From Hymenobacter plasmatis (lineage in GTDB: Bacteria; Bacteroidota; Bacteroidia; Cytophagales; Hymenobacteraceae), in NCBI RefSeq assembly GCF_020711255.1, contig NZ_JAJFAW010000027.1, positions 1 to 64,000 on the forward strand: a DNA stretch of 64,000 bases, in the 5' to 3' direction. Position 1 is the first letter of the stretch; each line of letters starts with the position of its first letter. Of this stretch, positions 27,454 to 36,044 are shown piece by piece. The notes under the pieces are model-generated. The model worked only from the letters and a program-made list of their open reading frames with translations, was not told where the DNA came from and searched no databases. The position numbers and the translations under genes were made by a program.

Positions 27454-28122
27454 ATGACGCTCGCCGCCCGAATTGACCACACCCTGCTGCGCCCCGATGC
27501 TACCGAGGCGCAGATATTACATCTATGCGAAGAGGCCGCTGCGCACAGCTTCGCCAGTGTGTGCGTGCCGCCGTGCTATGTAGCGCTGGCCACCGAGAAG
27601 CTGGCCGGCACCAGCGTGGCCGTGTGCACGGTGATTGGGTTCCCGTTGGGCTACTCTACTTCCAGTGTGAAGTTCAAGGAAGCCGAAGTGGCGCTGTACG
27701 ACGGGGCCACGGAGCTGGACATGGTCATTAACATCGGGGCGCTGAAATCGGGCAAAGCGGAAATGGTGCAGGCCGAAATCCTGGACTTGGCCGATTTGTG
27801 TCACGTGCACCAGGCTTTGCTCAAGGTCATCATTGAAACCGCCCTGCTTTCGGAAGCCGAAATTGAGCTGGCTTGCCAGTTGTGCGTGGGTGGCGAAGCG
27901 GATTTTGTAAAAACCTCTACCGGCTTTGCCAGCCGTGGCGCTTCGGTGGAAGACGTGACGCTCATGCGCCGTGTATTGCCCGAAAACGTACGCATCAAAG
28001 CCGCTGGAGGCATTCGCACCCGTGCCGCGGCACTGGCAATGATTGCGGCGGGTGCCGACCGCATCGGCTCGTCCAATAGTGTGGCCCTGATTGCTGAAAA
28101 CGATGAAACAACTGCTGCCTAA
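27454..28122 (+). CDS. deoC: Deoxyribose-phosphate aldolase
   Basis: The 222-residue TIM-barrel enzyme cleaves 2-deoxyribose 5-phosphate to glyceraldehyde 3-phosphate and acetaldehyde, in nucleoside catabolism. The Schiff-base lysine is Lys153 in FVKTSTGF; Asp89 in ELDMVINIG and Lys182 in IKAAGGIRT complete the catalytic set. Length is normal for the family. The next gene overlaps its end by 20 bases in another frame, so the pair is translationally coupled. Confidence 0.96.
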   Translation: MTLAARIDHTLLRPDATEAQILHLCEEAAAHSFASVCVPPCYVALATEKLAGTSVAVCTVIGFPLGYSTSSVKFKEAEVALYDGATELDMVINIGALKSGKAEMVQAEILDLADLCHVHQALLKVIIETALLSEAEIELACQLCVGGEADFVKTSTGFASRGASVEDVTLMRRVLPENVRIKAAGGIRTRAAALAMIAAGADRIGSSNSVALIAENDETTAA

Positions 28123-28666
28123 GATGCTATTGGCCTCCCTGCTGCTGACCCTGGCAGCTTGCGGTAGCACCGCTCCGAAATCCCCGCGTGCCAGCTCCCC
28201 AGCCGATACCACGCTGAAGAAGTCGGCCGGCACCGCGGCTACCCCCGCCACCATGCCGGCGGAGGACGTGACGAAGTACCGGCCCGTGTTTAGCATGCCC
28301 AAAGCCGGGCCGGCTGCAGCTCCCGTGAAAACCATGGTAGCGCCCACCAACCAGGTGAATGCGCAGATTGAGCAGCGGCTGCGCGACCAGGCCTACACCA
28401 ACCAGAACGTGAAGTATGCTCAGGGCTACCGCATTCTGGTGTACCTGGGCTTGGAGCGCGATAAAGTGATGGCCATTCGCCGCAACATCATCGGCCGCTA
28501 CCCGGATGAAACCGACTACATCACGTTTAAGTCGCCAGTTTACCGCCTTTACATCGGCGATTATCTCACCAAGCTCGATGCCGCGCGCGGCCTTGCCAAG
28601 CTGCGCGGCCTGGCCCCGAAGCTGGAGCTGGAATCCACGCAGGTGCTGCTGAATAAGAACCCCTAA
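28103..28666 (+). CDS. Lipoprotein with SPOR-like C-terminal domain
   Basis: The ATG at 28103, inside the end of deoC, gives 187 residues with a clear lipoprotein signal (MLLASLLLTLAACGS; lipobox LAAC). A Ala/Pro/Lys-rich linker follows to about residue 90. The C-terminal 85 residues (GYRILVYLGLERDKVMAIRR ... YRLYIGDYLTKLDAARGLAKL) fit a SPOR-type peptidoglycan-binding fold: strand, helix, strand, G-D-Y turn, helix. It probably sits in the outer or inner membrane and contacts the cell wall. Coupling to deoC is positional; no functional link is evident. Confidence 0.75.
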   Translation: MKQLLPKMLLASLLLTLAACGSTAPKSPRASSPADTTLKKSAGTAATPATMPAEDVTKYRPVFSMPKAGPAAAPVKTMVAPTNQVNAQIEQRLRDQAYTNQNVKYAQGYRILVYLGLERDKVMAIRRNIIGRYPDETDYITFKSPVYRLYIGDYLTKLDAARGLAKLRGLAPKLELESTQVLLNKNP

Positions 28667-28680
28667 CCCTAGCAGAACAA

Positions 28681-28856
28681 AACTCCCCTCCTTATCAAGG
28701 AGGGGACGCTGGCGCGACGCGCTAGCTGGGGTGTTTGGGTCGTTGAACCATGGGCAAACGATTTACAGCCGAGTCGTTCTTACATCGTTCAACGGCTCAA
28801 CCACCCCCGTCCGAGCCGTTGGCTCGAACATCCCCTCCTTGGTAAGGAGGGGAGTT
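28681..28856. repeat. Long palindromic repeat, family B, copy 1
   Basis: A 176-base element has 13-base perfect terminal inverted repeats (AACTCCCCTCCTT / AAGGAGGGGAGTT). Each end folds into its own hairpin; inside lie a variable stem at 28708-28726, a long imperfect central stem beginning GGGGTGTTTGGGTCGTTGAAC, and a second variable stem at 28812-28826. It lies between the SPOR lipoprotein gene and the M20 hydrolase gene, whose ATG begins 20 bases after the element. The relation to copy 2 is described at 47842-48024. Confidence 0.85.
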
Positions 28857-28875
28857 GCCGTTCAATTCCCAAGCC

Positions 28876-30066
28876 ATGACCGAGCTTCTTCCCCAAATCC
28901 AGCGCCTTGCTGCTCAGTACGCCGCCGATACCGTGGCCATTCGCCACCACCTGCACGCCCACCCCGAGCTGTCGTTTGAAGAAACCCAAACGGCCGCTTT
29001 CGTTACGCGGGAGCTGGAAAAGATGGGCCTTAGTCCCCGGCCTATTGCCAATACCGGTGTACTCGCCCTGATTGAGGGCCAGCCCGGCGGGCCCACCATC
29101 GCCCTGCGGGCCGATATGGACGCCCTGCCCATCCAGGAAACCAACGACGTGCCGTACAAGTCTACCAACCCTGGCGTGATGCACGCCTGCGGCCACGACG
29201 TGCACACGGCGTCACTGCTGGGTGCAGCCCGCATTCTCAACGACCTGAAGGGGGAGTTCCGGGGCACCATCAAGCTGATGTTTCAGCCCGGGGAAGAGCG
29301 GCTGCCGGGCGGCGCTTCGCTGATGATAAAGGAAGGCGTGCTGGAAAACCCCAAGGTGACGAGTGTGCTCGGGCAGCATGTGTTTCCGCACCTGCCAGCG
29401 GGCAAAGTGGGCATTCGCTCGGGCCGCTACATGGCCAGCACCGACGAGCTGTACCTGACCGTGCGGGGCAAGGGCGGCCACGGCGCCATGCCCGAAATGA
29501 ACCTCGACCCCGTGCTGGTGGCAGCCCACATCATCGTGGCCGCGCAGCAGATAGTGAGCCGCCGCGCCAGCCCCAAAATCCCGTCGGTACTCAGCTTCGG
29601 CAAGGTAATCGCCAACGGTGCCACCAACGTTATTCCCAACGAAGTATACATCGAAGGCACGTTCCGCACCCTCAACGAGGAGTGGCGCGCCGAGGCCCAC
29701 CAGCACCTGCGCCGCCTCTGCGAAGGCCTGGCCGAGAGCATGGGCGCCGTGTGCGAGCTGGAAATCCGCCATGGCTATCCCTACCTCGAAAACGAGCCGC
29801 AACTCACGGCCCGCGTAAAAGCGGCTGCCGAAGAATTCCTGGGCCCCGAAAACGTGGTGGAGCTGGACCAGTGGATGGCCGCCGAGGATTTTGCCTACTT
29901 CTCCCAAGCGGCGCCAGCCTGCTTTTACCGCCTTGGCACCCGGCACGAAGACGGCCGCTTTGCTTCCTCGGTGCACACCCCCACCTTCGACATCGACGAA
30001 AAAGCCCTGGCCACCGGGCCGGGCCTGATGGCGTGGCTGGCCATTAAAGAGTTGGCCGCGAAATAG
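28876..30066 (+). CDS. M20 family metallo-amidohydrolase
   Basis: The ATG at 28876 gives 396 residues. Metal ligands are visible in HACGHDVHTASLL, MFQPGEERLPGG and the C-terminal VHTPTFDID; IRHHLHAHPELSFEE and ALRADMDALPIQE are typical of the M20D amidohydrolases that deacylate N-acyl amino acids such as N-acetyl-diaminopimelate or hippurate. A dimerisation domain spans about residues 185-300. Cytoplasmic, no signal peptide. The family B palindrome ends 20 bases before the start, so this gene is read from or through the repeat. The substrate is not assignable. Confidence 0.92.
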   Translation: MTELLPQIQRLAAQYAADTVAIRHHLHAHPELSFEETQTAAFVTRELEKMGLSPRPIANTGVLALIEGQPGGPTIALRADMDALPIQETNDVPYKSTNPGVMHACGHDVHTASLLGAARILNDLKGEFRGTIKLMFQPGEERLPGGASLMIKEGVLENPKVTSVLGQHVFPHLPAGKVGIRSGRYMASTDELYLTVRGKGGHGAMPEMNLDPVLVAAHIIVAAQQIVSRRASPKIPSVLSFGKVIANGATNVIPNEVYIEGTFRTLNEEWRAEAHQHLRRLCEGLAESMGAVCELEIRHGYPYLENEPQLTARVKAAAEEFLGPENVVELDQWMAAEDFAYFSQAAPACFYRLGTRHEDGRFASSVHTPTFDIDEKALATGPGLMAWLAIKELAAK

Positions 30067-30102
30067 CCCAACCCGGCCGGGCGCTACCATTACCTTGCAA
30101 CT

Positions 30103-30954
30103 ATGAAATACTGGTATTCTTTTGCCCGCTGGGGCGCTGCCGTGCTGACCGCTGGCCTGCTGCTGGCCCAACCGGCTGCCGCCCAAACCCGCCGCGCCAC
30201 CCTGGACCTGCAGCTCTGGCCCGAACTACAGGCCGAACTGGCGCTCAAAAACGGCGATTATCTGTTCCTGGGCCTGCGCGGCCAGCGCGACCTGGAAGTG
30301 GCCAGCTACAACGGCGATGCCCGTCGGCTGGGTTTCGACGAGCGGCGCGTCACGCTGGGGTACGAGCATTTCTGGAGCGAGCATTGGAGCGGCGGCGGCA
30401 CGCTGCGGCTCGAGGCCATGGGATTCCGGCGGCTGGTGCTGGTGCCCGAAGCGCTGCTGCGGCACCGCAGCAGCCTGGCAGGCCTCACGTTTGGGCAACG
30501 CCTGAGCCTGGAGCGTACCTTGCCCAACAACGCCGGCTACGTGGGCGGCCCCGGCCCCGATGGGCAAAACTGGGCCCGCCTGCGCGTCGACCTGGAGAAG
30601 CTGGTGCCCGTGGGCAGCAGCGGCTTTGCCCTGCGCCCCCGCCTGAGCTACGAAGCGGCCACCCGCATACGCCTGCTTAAGTCCAACACCGACGCCAAGC
30701 AGCGGAGCATTGACTTCACCAGCGCCCGCGCCGAATTGGGCTGCCGGGTCAGCGACCATTTCGACATCACGCCATGGGTGGCTTCCCAAACGCGCTACAG
30801 CTTCACCCTCGCCCAAACGGATGTCAACGGCAACGTGACCATCCCCGCCGCGCGGCTCAATTTGACTACTCCGGTCATTGGGATTGATGCCCGGTTCACG
30901 CTGTTCCAGGGCAAGGCCGTGTTCGAAAGACAGCAGTTGCCCACCCAGCACTAG
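30103..30954 (+). CDS. Outer-membrane beta-barrel candidate (DUF2490-like)
   Basis: The 283-residue protein has a signal peptide (GAAVLTAGLLLAQPAAAQ). The rest alternates charged and hydrophobic residues in short strands: LDLQLWPELQAELAL, DYLFLGLRGQRDLEV, ERRVTLGYEHFWSEHWSGGG, SLAGLTFGQRLSLERTL, with a final barrel-like strand. This resembles DUF2490-type outer-membrane proteins. It starts 36 bases after the M20 gene, so cotranscription is likely. No ligand can be inferred. Confidence 0.65.
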   Translation: MKYWYSFARWGAAVLTAGLLLAQPAAAQTRRATLDLQLWPELQAELALKNGDYLFLGLRGQRDLEVASYNGDARRLGFDERRVTLGYEHFWSEHWSGGGTLRLEAMGFRRLVLVPEALLRHRSSLAGLTFGQRLSLERTLPNNAGYVGGPGPDGQNWARLRVDLEKLVPVGSSGFALRPRLSYEAATRIRLLKSNTDAKQRSIDFTSARAELGCRVSDHFDITPWVASQTRYSFTLAQTDVNGNVTIPAARLNLTTPVIGIDARFTLFQGKAVFERQQLPTQH

Positions 30955-31104
30955 CTTACACTTAGTCGAATTGTGACATAATGGCTGGGTTTGCGCTGCG
31001 CTGAAAAGAGGATTGAGGCGCTTGAAATGACATTTTTGACTTCAACGTAAGTTGAGGGCGTCGGGAGTATTTAGTAAATAAAGACAAAATGTCTTCATTT
31101 GACG

Positions 31105-31126
31105 CGGTAGCTCAATTGGTATAGAT
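31105..31126 (+). other. tRNA D-arm-like fragment
   Basis: CGGTAGCTCAATTGGTATAG matches positions 8 to about 25 of many tRNAs (TAGCTC then AATTGGTA), but the 3' side of the D-stem is broken (AGAT instead of GAGC) and no anticodon or T-arm follows. It is at most a degenerate remnant, and may be chance. Confidence 0.25.
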
Positions 31127-31197
31127 TTTAAGGAAAGAGAGGTGTGCCGATGCACGGCACGTCTTTTCTGCAAACCTTAATTCTTCTTACCATTTAC

Positions 31198-31719
31198 ATG
31201 GCCACTTTGCTCTATAACCCCCGCCCTTCGTTGCGTCCTAGCCGTGCCTTGAGCGCCATGCTCGCCGACATGCTACGCGACCCGCAGACTACCACTGCGC
31301 AACCCACGCCCGCTTTTACCCCCGCCGCTGACATTCTGGAAACGGCCGAAGGCTTTGAGCTACAGTTGGCCCTGCCCGGCGTGAAGAAGGAAGCGGTAAC
31401 CATTGAATTTCTCGACGGCGAGCTGGTGATATCCGGCGCCCGGCCCAACCCAGCTTCTGCTGCCAAGGAAGCCGCTGCAACCGCCACCGAAATCACTGCC
31501 GCTGACGAAACCAAACCAGCCGTGGTAACTCCGGAAGTCCCCGCCGCTCCCAAATTCCGCCGCGTGGAAACCAGCTACGGCGCGTTCTCCCGCCGCTTCC
31601 GCCTGCCCGAAACGGTAAACGTGAAAGGCATTGGCGCGGAGCTGACGGATGGCATCCTGCGCGTGACTCTGCCTTTCGACACCGAAAAAGTAACCAAGCA
31701 GCACATTGAAATCCGCTAA
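31198..31719 (+). CDS. Small heat-shock protein (Hsp20/alpha-crystallin family)
   Basis: The ATG at 31198 gives 173 residues. The alpha-crystallin domain is seen as PAADILETAEGFELQLALPG and KKEAVTIEFLDGELVISG, and after an insertion as FRRVETSYGAFSRRFRLPET, ending in ADG-like TDGILRVTLPFD. The insertion of about 35 residues (ANPAS... rich in Ala, Thr and Glu, roughly 84-118) lengthens the loop between strands beyond the usual size. The protein should act as an ATP-independent holdase. It is preceded by a non-coding stretch with a short tRNA-like segment, described separately. Confidence 0.9.
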   Translation: MATLLYNPRPSLRPSRALSAMLADMLRDPQTTTAQPTPAFTPAADILETAEGFELQLALPGVKKEAVTIEFLDGELVISGARPNPASAAKEAAATATEITAADETKPAVVTPEVPAAPKFRRVETSYGAFSRRFRLPETVNVKGIGAELTDGILRVTLPFDTEKVTKQHIEIR

Positions 31720-31957
31720 TAGCGACCGGTTTTGCAAGAAAGGCGCTCTGCGGGGTGCCTTTTTTGCTTCCGTCGGTGTTGTTGGCGTAGTTGCTCCAAT
31801 TGGCCCTTTTTCTGCTAAAAGCAACCCTGAGACACGAAAGCGAATCCTTCGGACGTTACCGAAAAATAATGCCAGTGGCGCTCATTCGGTTTTCATCCTT
31901 GGTTCCTTAAATTAGGTTCTTCATTAACCCAAATCACCCTCTCATTTTTCCTTACCC

Positions 31958-33460
31958 ATGCAAGCAAAACAAATGATGCTCGGCCTGTTCGGTTCTGCCA
32001 TTCTTGGCGGAGGCGTGGCCGTGGGGGGATACAAGCTGTTGGAGCCAATCCCCGTGGTGCCCCAAGCCGTAGCTGCTGACCCCCAGGTACGTTATACCTC
32101 CGAAATGCGGAGCAGCACTTACGCCGTACCCGAAGGACTGAACTTCGTAGCTGCCGCGGCCGCCGTGACCCCGGCCGTAGTACACGTGATGACCGAATAC
32201 GCCGCGCCGGCCGTTGACCAGCGCCAGCAGCAGATGGACCCGTTTCTGCGCCAGTTTTTTGGCGACCAGCTTGAGCAGTTTCACGGCCAGCAGCCCCAGG
32301 GCGGTGGCCAGGGTTCGGGCTCGGGCGTGATTATCGCCGCCAACGGCTATATCGTAACCAATAACCACGTCATCGACAAGGCCTCCAAGATTGAGGTGGT
32401 GCTCGACGACAAGCGCAAGTTCGAAGCCGAGCTGGTGGGGGCCGACCCCAACACCGACCTCGCCGTGCTGAAAGTGAAAGCCGACAACCTGCCCTTCGTG
32501 AAGTACGGCAACTCCGACGACGTGAAAGTGGGCCAGTGGGTGCTCGCCGTGGGCAACCCCTTCAACCTGAACTCGACCGTAACGGCCGGTATAGTTTCGG
32601 CCAAGGGCCGGAACATTGATATCCTGCGCCGCAAAGACAACATGGGCATCGAGTCGTTTATCCAGACCGATGCCGTGGTGAACCCCGGCAACTCGGGCGG
32701 CGCCCTCGTGAACCTGAATGGCGACCTGATTGGCATCAACTCGGCCATTGCCTCGCACACGGGCTCGTTTGAGGGCTATGCCTTCGCCATTCCCAGCTCG
32801 TTGGCCAGCAAAGTGGTCGACGACCTGCTGAAATACAAAGTGGTACAGCGCGCCCTGCTCGGCGTGCAGATTCAGGAAGTTGACGCCAAGCTGGCTTCCG
32901 AGAAGAAGCTCAATACCTTGAACGGCGTGTACGTGCAGGGCTTTAGCGAGAGCAGCGCTGGCGCCGCGGCCGGCCTGAAGATGGGCGACATCATCACCCA
33001 AATCAACGGCGTGGCCGTGAACACTTCCTCGCAGCTGCAGGAGCAAGTGGCGCGTTTCCGCCCTGGCGATAAGATTAAAGTGAACTATGTGCGCGGCAAC
33101 ACGCCCAGCGAGGTGACGGCCGTTCTGCGCAACGCCACCGGCACTACCTCGGTGGTGCGCGAAGAGCCGACTTTGGCCTCCATCAAGTACGAGGGTGCGA
33201 CCATTGCGGCCGTGCCCGCCCGGGAGCAAGCCAAGCTGGGCCTGGAAGGCGGTGCCAAAATCAGCGGCATCAAGGGCAGCAACTTCCGCGAAACGGGCAT
33301 GGGCGATGGCTTCATCATCACCCGCATCGACAAAAATCAGGTGACCAAGCCTGCCGACGTGAAGCAGTATCTTGACGAGGCCCGCGACAAATCGGGCGCG
33401 CTGGTAGAAGGCGTGTATCCCGATGGGCGCAAGGCTTACTACCCCATCGGCCAGGAGTAA
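31958..33460 (+). CDS. HtrA/Do-type serine protease with two PDZ domains
   Basis: This 500-residue periplasmic protease-chaperone has an N-terminal hydrophobic signal or anchor (MLGLFGSAILGGGVAVGGY). The trypsin-like triad is His137 (NNHVID), Asp167 (NTDLAVLKV) and Ser246 (PGNSGGAL). The first PDZ domain starts near LLGVQIQEVDAKLAS and a second, shorter one near FRETGMGDGFIITRIDKNQV. It degrades or refolds misfolded envelope proteins. A Gly/Gln-rich loop (GQQPQGGGQGSGSG) precedes the protease domain. It is followed by a strong terminator and probably has its own promoter. Confidence 0.95.
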   Translation: MQAKQMMLGLFGSAILGGGVAVGGYKLLEPIPVVPQAVAADPQVRYTSEMRSSTYAVPEGLNFVAAAAAVTPAVVHVMTEYAAPAVDQRQQQMDPFLRQFFGDQLEQFHGQQPQGGGQGSGSGVIIAANGYIVTNNHVIDKASKIEVVLDDKRKFEAELVGADPNTDLAVLKVKADNLPFVKYGNSDDVKVGQWVLAVGNPFNLNSTVTAGIVSAKGRNIDILRRKDNMGIESFIQTDAVVNPGNSGGALVNLNGDLIGINSAIASHTGSFEGYAFAIPSSLASKVVDDLLKYKVVQRALLGVQIQEVDAKLASEKKLNTLNGVYVQGFSESSAGAAAGLKMGDIITQINGVAVNTSSQLQEQVARFRPGDKIKVNYVRGNTPSEVTAVLRNATGTTSVVREEPTLASIKYEGATIAAVPAREQAKLGLEGGAKISGIKGSNFRETGMGDGFIITRIDKNQVTKPADVKQYLDEARDKSGALVEGVYPDGRKAYYPIGQE

Positions 33461-33481
33461 TCCAGCTGATGTCTTGAATCG

Positions 33482-33519
33482 AAAAAAAAGCCCCTGCCGG
33501 TTTCGGCAGGGGCTTTTTT
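33482..33519 (+). terminator. Hairpin terminator after HtrA gene
   Basis: AAAAGCCCCTGCCG pairs with CGGCAGGGGCTTTT around TTT, followed by more Ts. It starts about 20 bases after the stop codon. Confidence 0.88.
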
Positions 33520-33721
33520 GTGTGCTTTTGGGCGAAGAGGAGGAAGACTCCCTACCGCGCCCAATTAGGGCAGTCGCCGCTCTATATAACCTGAGCTAAA
33601 TATACCAAAAGCTTCTGCTGGACAACATCTAAACATGTTAGCTCAACTAGCCGGTGTGGCCTAACATAGGAAAACCCGGTTTTATTGAGCACGTATAGCT
33701 ACCCAGAATAGCTTATTTGCC

Positions 33722-34183
33722 GTGTCCGTGCCGACATTTCCAACCAGCGCCTTTTCTCTAGAGTACCGCCCCGATTTAGGCATCCTAATCGGCCGGTGGT
33801 TGCAGGCCTTGCCTCCGCCCGAACTGCAGGGCACCTACGAGGCCATGCTCGCCGCAGCCAAAGCCAACGGCAACTGCCGCTTCTGGCTGTTGGACCTGCG
33901 CCGGCGCCCGCTGGCCGGCCCCGACCTGAACGAGTGGTTTCGCGACCAGTTTTCGCCCCAGATAGCCTCGGCGCTGGGCGGGCCGCTGTTCACCGCTTAC
34001 CTGGCCGGCCCGCACCAGCGCGTGGCCGCCGAAAGCGCCGAAATGGAGCTGCACCTACGCCACGCGGCCACCCTCGATTCGTACCCGCTGTTTTACGACG
34101 ACGAAGCCGAGGCCATGACTTGGCTCACCGACCAGCAGGAGCGGGCCGGCGTGCGGGTGCGCGAAAAGAGCCGGTTGGGCTAA
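33722..34183 (+). CDS. Hypothetical protein, paralogue of the gene at 26779
   Basis: The 153-residue protein starts at GTG 33722 (no nearby ATG). It shares blocks with the minus-strand protein at 26779: LIGRWLQALP, NGNCRFWLLDLRRRPL, GGPLFTAYLAG and YPLFYDDEAEAMTWLTDQQ. The two are about 35-40% alike by eye. No domain name is recognised. The strand-helix alternation and the RFWLLDLR core strand suggest a STAS-like alpha/beta fold, as an inference only. There is no signal peptide or membrane segment. It has no close operon partner; the HtrA terminator precedes it and the ALDH promoter follows. Confidence 0.65.
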   Translation: MSVPTFPTSAFSLEYRPDLGILIGRWLQALPPPELQGTYEAMLAAAKANGNCRFWLLDLRRRPLAGPDLNEWFRDQFSPQIASALGGPLFTAYLAGPHQRVAAESAEMELHLRHAATLDSYPLFYDDEAEAMTWLTDQQERAGVRVREKSRLG

Positions 34184-34263
34184 TTGGGGCCTGGGGCGGT
34201 GCCCAGGGGAAAATTGAGCTGGGATGGGTGGATAATGGGCAATGCGGGCGGTTACGGCCGCGG

Positions 34264-34310
34264 TTGGTGGCGGGAGTTGGCTTTCCGTAGATTTGTGGGA
34301 GCATCCTCCC
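34264..34310 (+). promoter_or_regulatory. ALDH promoter with leader hairpin
   Basis: TTG (34264-34266) is separated by 21 bases from a perfect TAGATTTG (34288-34295). Directly after it, at 34296-34311, TGGGAG and CTCCCA can pair in the 5' end of the transcript. The ATG is 37 bases after the -7 box. Confidence 0.55.
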
Positions 34311-34332
34311 ACCGTATTCCCGCCCTTTCCTC

Positions 34333-35940
34333 ATGAAGCTAGCCCTCGAAGAAGCCACCTCGGCCGCCGACGTAACCGTTGCGCACCCACACACCGACCC
34401 CCACGGCATTCAGGACGTACTGCGCCAGTTGCACATCGAAGCCGACAATGCGGCCTATTGCACCGGCCGCAGCTGGGGCGGCCACGCCACCGCCAACCGC
34501 CGCACGGTGCTGGCTCCCGCCGATGGCCGCCCCATTGCCAGCGTAGCCTTCGCTACCCCTGACGACTACGATACGGTAGTAAAAACCGCCCAGGAGGCGT
34601 TCAAGACCTGGCGCCTGGTGCCGGCCCCCAAGCGCGGCGACATCGTGCGCCAGATTAGCAACAAGCTGCGCGAGTACAAGGAGCCGCTGGGCAAGCTGGT
34701 GAGCGCCGAAATGGGCAAAATCCTGCAGGAAGGCCTTGGCGAAGTGCAGGAGATGATTGACATCTGCGACTTTGCCGTGGGCCTCTCGCGCCAGCTGCAC
34801 GGCCTCACCATGCACTCGGAGCGCCCGGCGCACCGCATGTACGAGCAGTACCACCCGCTGGGCATTGTGGGCATTATTTCGGCCTTCAACTTCCCGGTGG
34901 CCGTGTGGAGCTGGAACGCCATGCTGGCCGCCGTGTGCGGCGATGTAAGCATCTGGAAACCCTCGGAGAAAACCCCGCTCACAGCCGTAGCCGTGCAGCA
35001 CATCATCCGCGAGGTACTGGCCGATAACGACATCCCCGAGGGCGTATTCAACCTCGTTATCGGTGGGGCTGACGTTGGGGCCGCCATGGCCGCCGACAAG
35101 CGCGTGCCGCTGGTATCGGCCACGGGCAGCACCCGCATGGGCCGCAAAGTAGGGGAGGTGGTAGGCGCCCGCCTGGGCCGCGCCCTGCTGGAGCTCGGTG
35201 GCAACAACGCCATCATCGTTACCAAAAACGCCGACCTCGACATTGCCATCCGCGCCATTGTGTTTGGCGCCGTGGGCACGGCCGGGCAGCGCTGCACCAG
35301 CACGCGCCGCGTCATCATCGAAGAAGGCATTTACGAGGAAGTGAAAAACCGCCTGCTGGCAATTTACCCCAAGCTGCCCATCGGCCACCCCCTCCAGGAG
35401 GGCACCCTGGTGGGCCCGCTGATTGACGCCGACGCGGTGAAGATGTTCGAAGACGCCCTCACCAAAGTGCAGGCCGAGGGGGGCAAACTGCTCACCGGCG
35501 GTCAGGTGCTGAGCGGCGCCGAGCTGCACGGCGGCCACTACGTGCAGCCCGCGCTGGTGGAAGTGGAAAACCACTACCAGACGGTGCAGGAAGAAACCTT
35601 TGCGCCCATTCTCTACCTAATCAAGTACAGCGGCGACGTGCAGAACGCCATTGAGCTGCAAAACGACGTACGCCAGGGCCTGTCGAGCAGCATCTTCACT
35701 CTGAACATGCGCGAGGCCGAAGCCTTCCTGGCCGCCACCGGCTCCGACTGCGGCATTGCCAACGTGAACATCGGCACCAGTGGAGCTGAAATCGGCGGCG
35801 CGTTCGGCGGCGAAAAGGAAACCGGCGGCGGCCGCGAGTCCGGCTCCGACGCCTGGAAAGTCTACATGCGCCGCCAGACCAATACCATCAACTACTCTGC
35901 TGAGCTACCGCTGGCGCAGGGTATTAAGTTTGATATCTAG
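34333..35940 (+). CDS. Aldehyde dehydrogenase, ALDH7/antiquitin type
   Basis: The 535-residue NAD(P)-dependent enzyme has Glu287 in LLELGGNNA and catalytic Cys321 in GTAGQRCTSTRRV. The ELGGNNAIIV and GTAGQRCTSTRR blocks are typical of the ALDH7 family, which oxidises alpha-aminoadipic semialdehyde (L-piperidine 6-carboxylate) in lysine breakdown. The N-terminus carries about 25 extra residues. No other lysine catabolism gene is adjacent, so the substrate is inferred only from family. It is monocistronic, with a good promoter and a terminator. Confidence 0.9.
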   Translation: MKLALEEATSAADVTVAHPHTDPHGIQDVLRQLHIEADNAAYCTGRSWGGHATANRRTVLAPADGRPIASVAFATPDDYDTVVKTAQEAFKTWRLVPAPKRGDIVRQISNKLREYKEPLGKLVSAEMGKILQEGLGEVQEMIDICDFAVGLSRQLHGLTMHSERPAHRMYEQYHPLGIVGIISAFNFPVAVWSWNAMLAAVCGDVSIWKPSEKTPLTAVAVQHIIREVLADNDIPEGVFNLVIGGADVGAAMAADKRVPLVSATGSTRMGRKVGEVVGARLGRALLELGGNNAIIVTKNADLDIAIRAIVFGAVGTAGQRCTSTRRVIIEEGIYEEVKNRLLAIYPKLPIGHPLQEGTLVGPLIDADAVKMFEDALTKVQAEGGKLLTGGQVLSGAELHGGHYVQPALVEVENHYQTVQEETFAPILYLIKYSGDVQNAIELQNDVRQGLSSSIFTLNMREAEAFLAATGSDCGIANVNIGTSGAEIGGAFGGEKETGGGRESGSDAWKVYMRRQTNTINYSAELPLAQGIKFDI

Positions 35941-35965
35941 CGGCTGGGGCTTTTGCTCCTAGCTA

Positions 35966-36003
35966 AAGAAAGGCCCACCTGCTACTGCAGGTGGGCCTTT
36001 CTG
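35966..36003. terminator. Hairpin terminator between ALDH and lipoprotein genes
   Basis: AGAAAGGCCCACCTGC pairs with GCAGGTGGGCCTTTCT; the two genes converge here. T-rich sequence follows on the right. Confidence 0.85.
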
Positions 36004-36044
36004 ATTTTTATTAAGAGTGTAAAATAGCCCAGGCCAGCAGTTTT

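Noticed and set aside
31105..31170. Possible tRNA gene
   Set aside because: Only the D-arm region fits; the acceptor stem, anticodon arm and T-arm are missing. Kept as a low-confidence fragment only.
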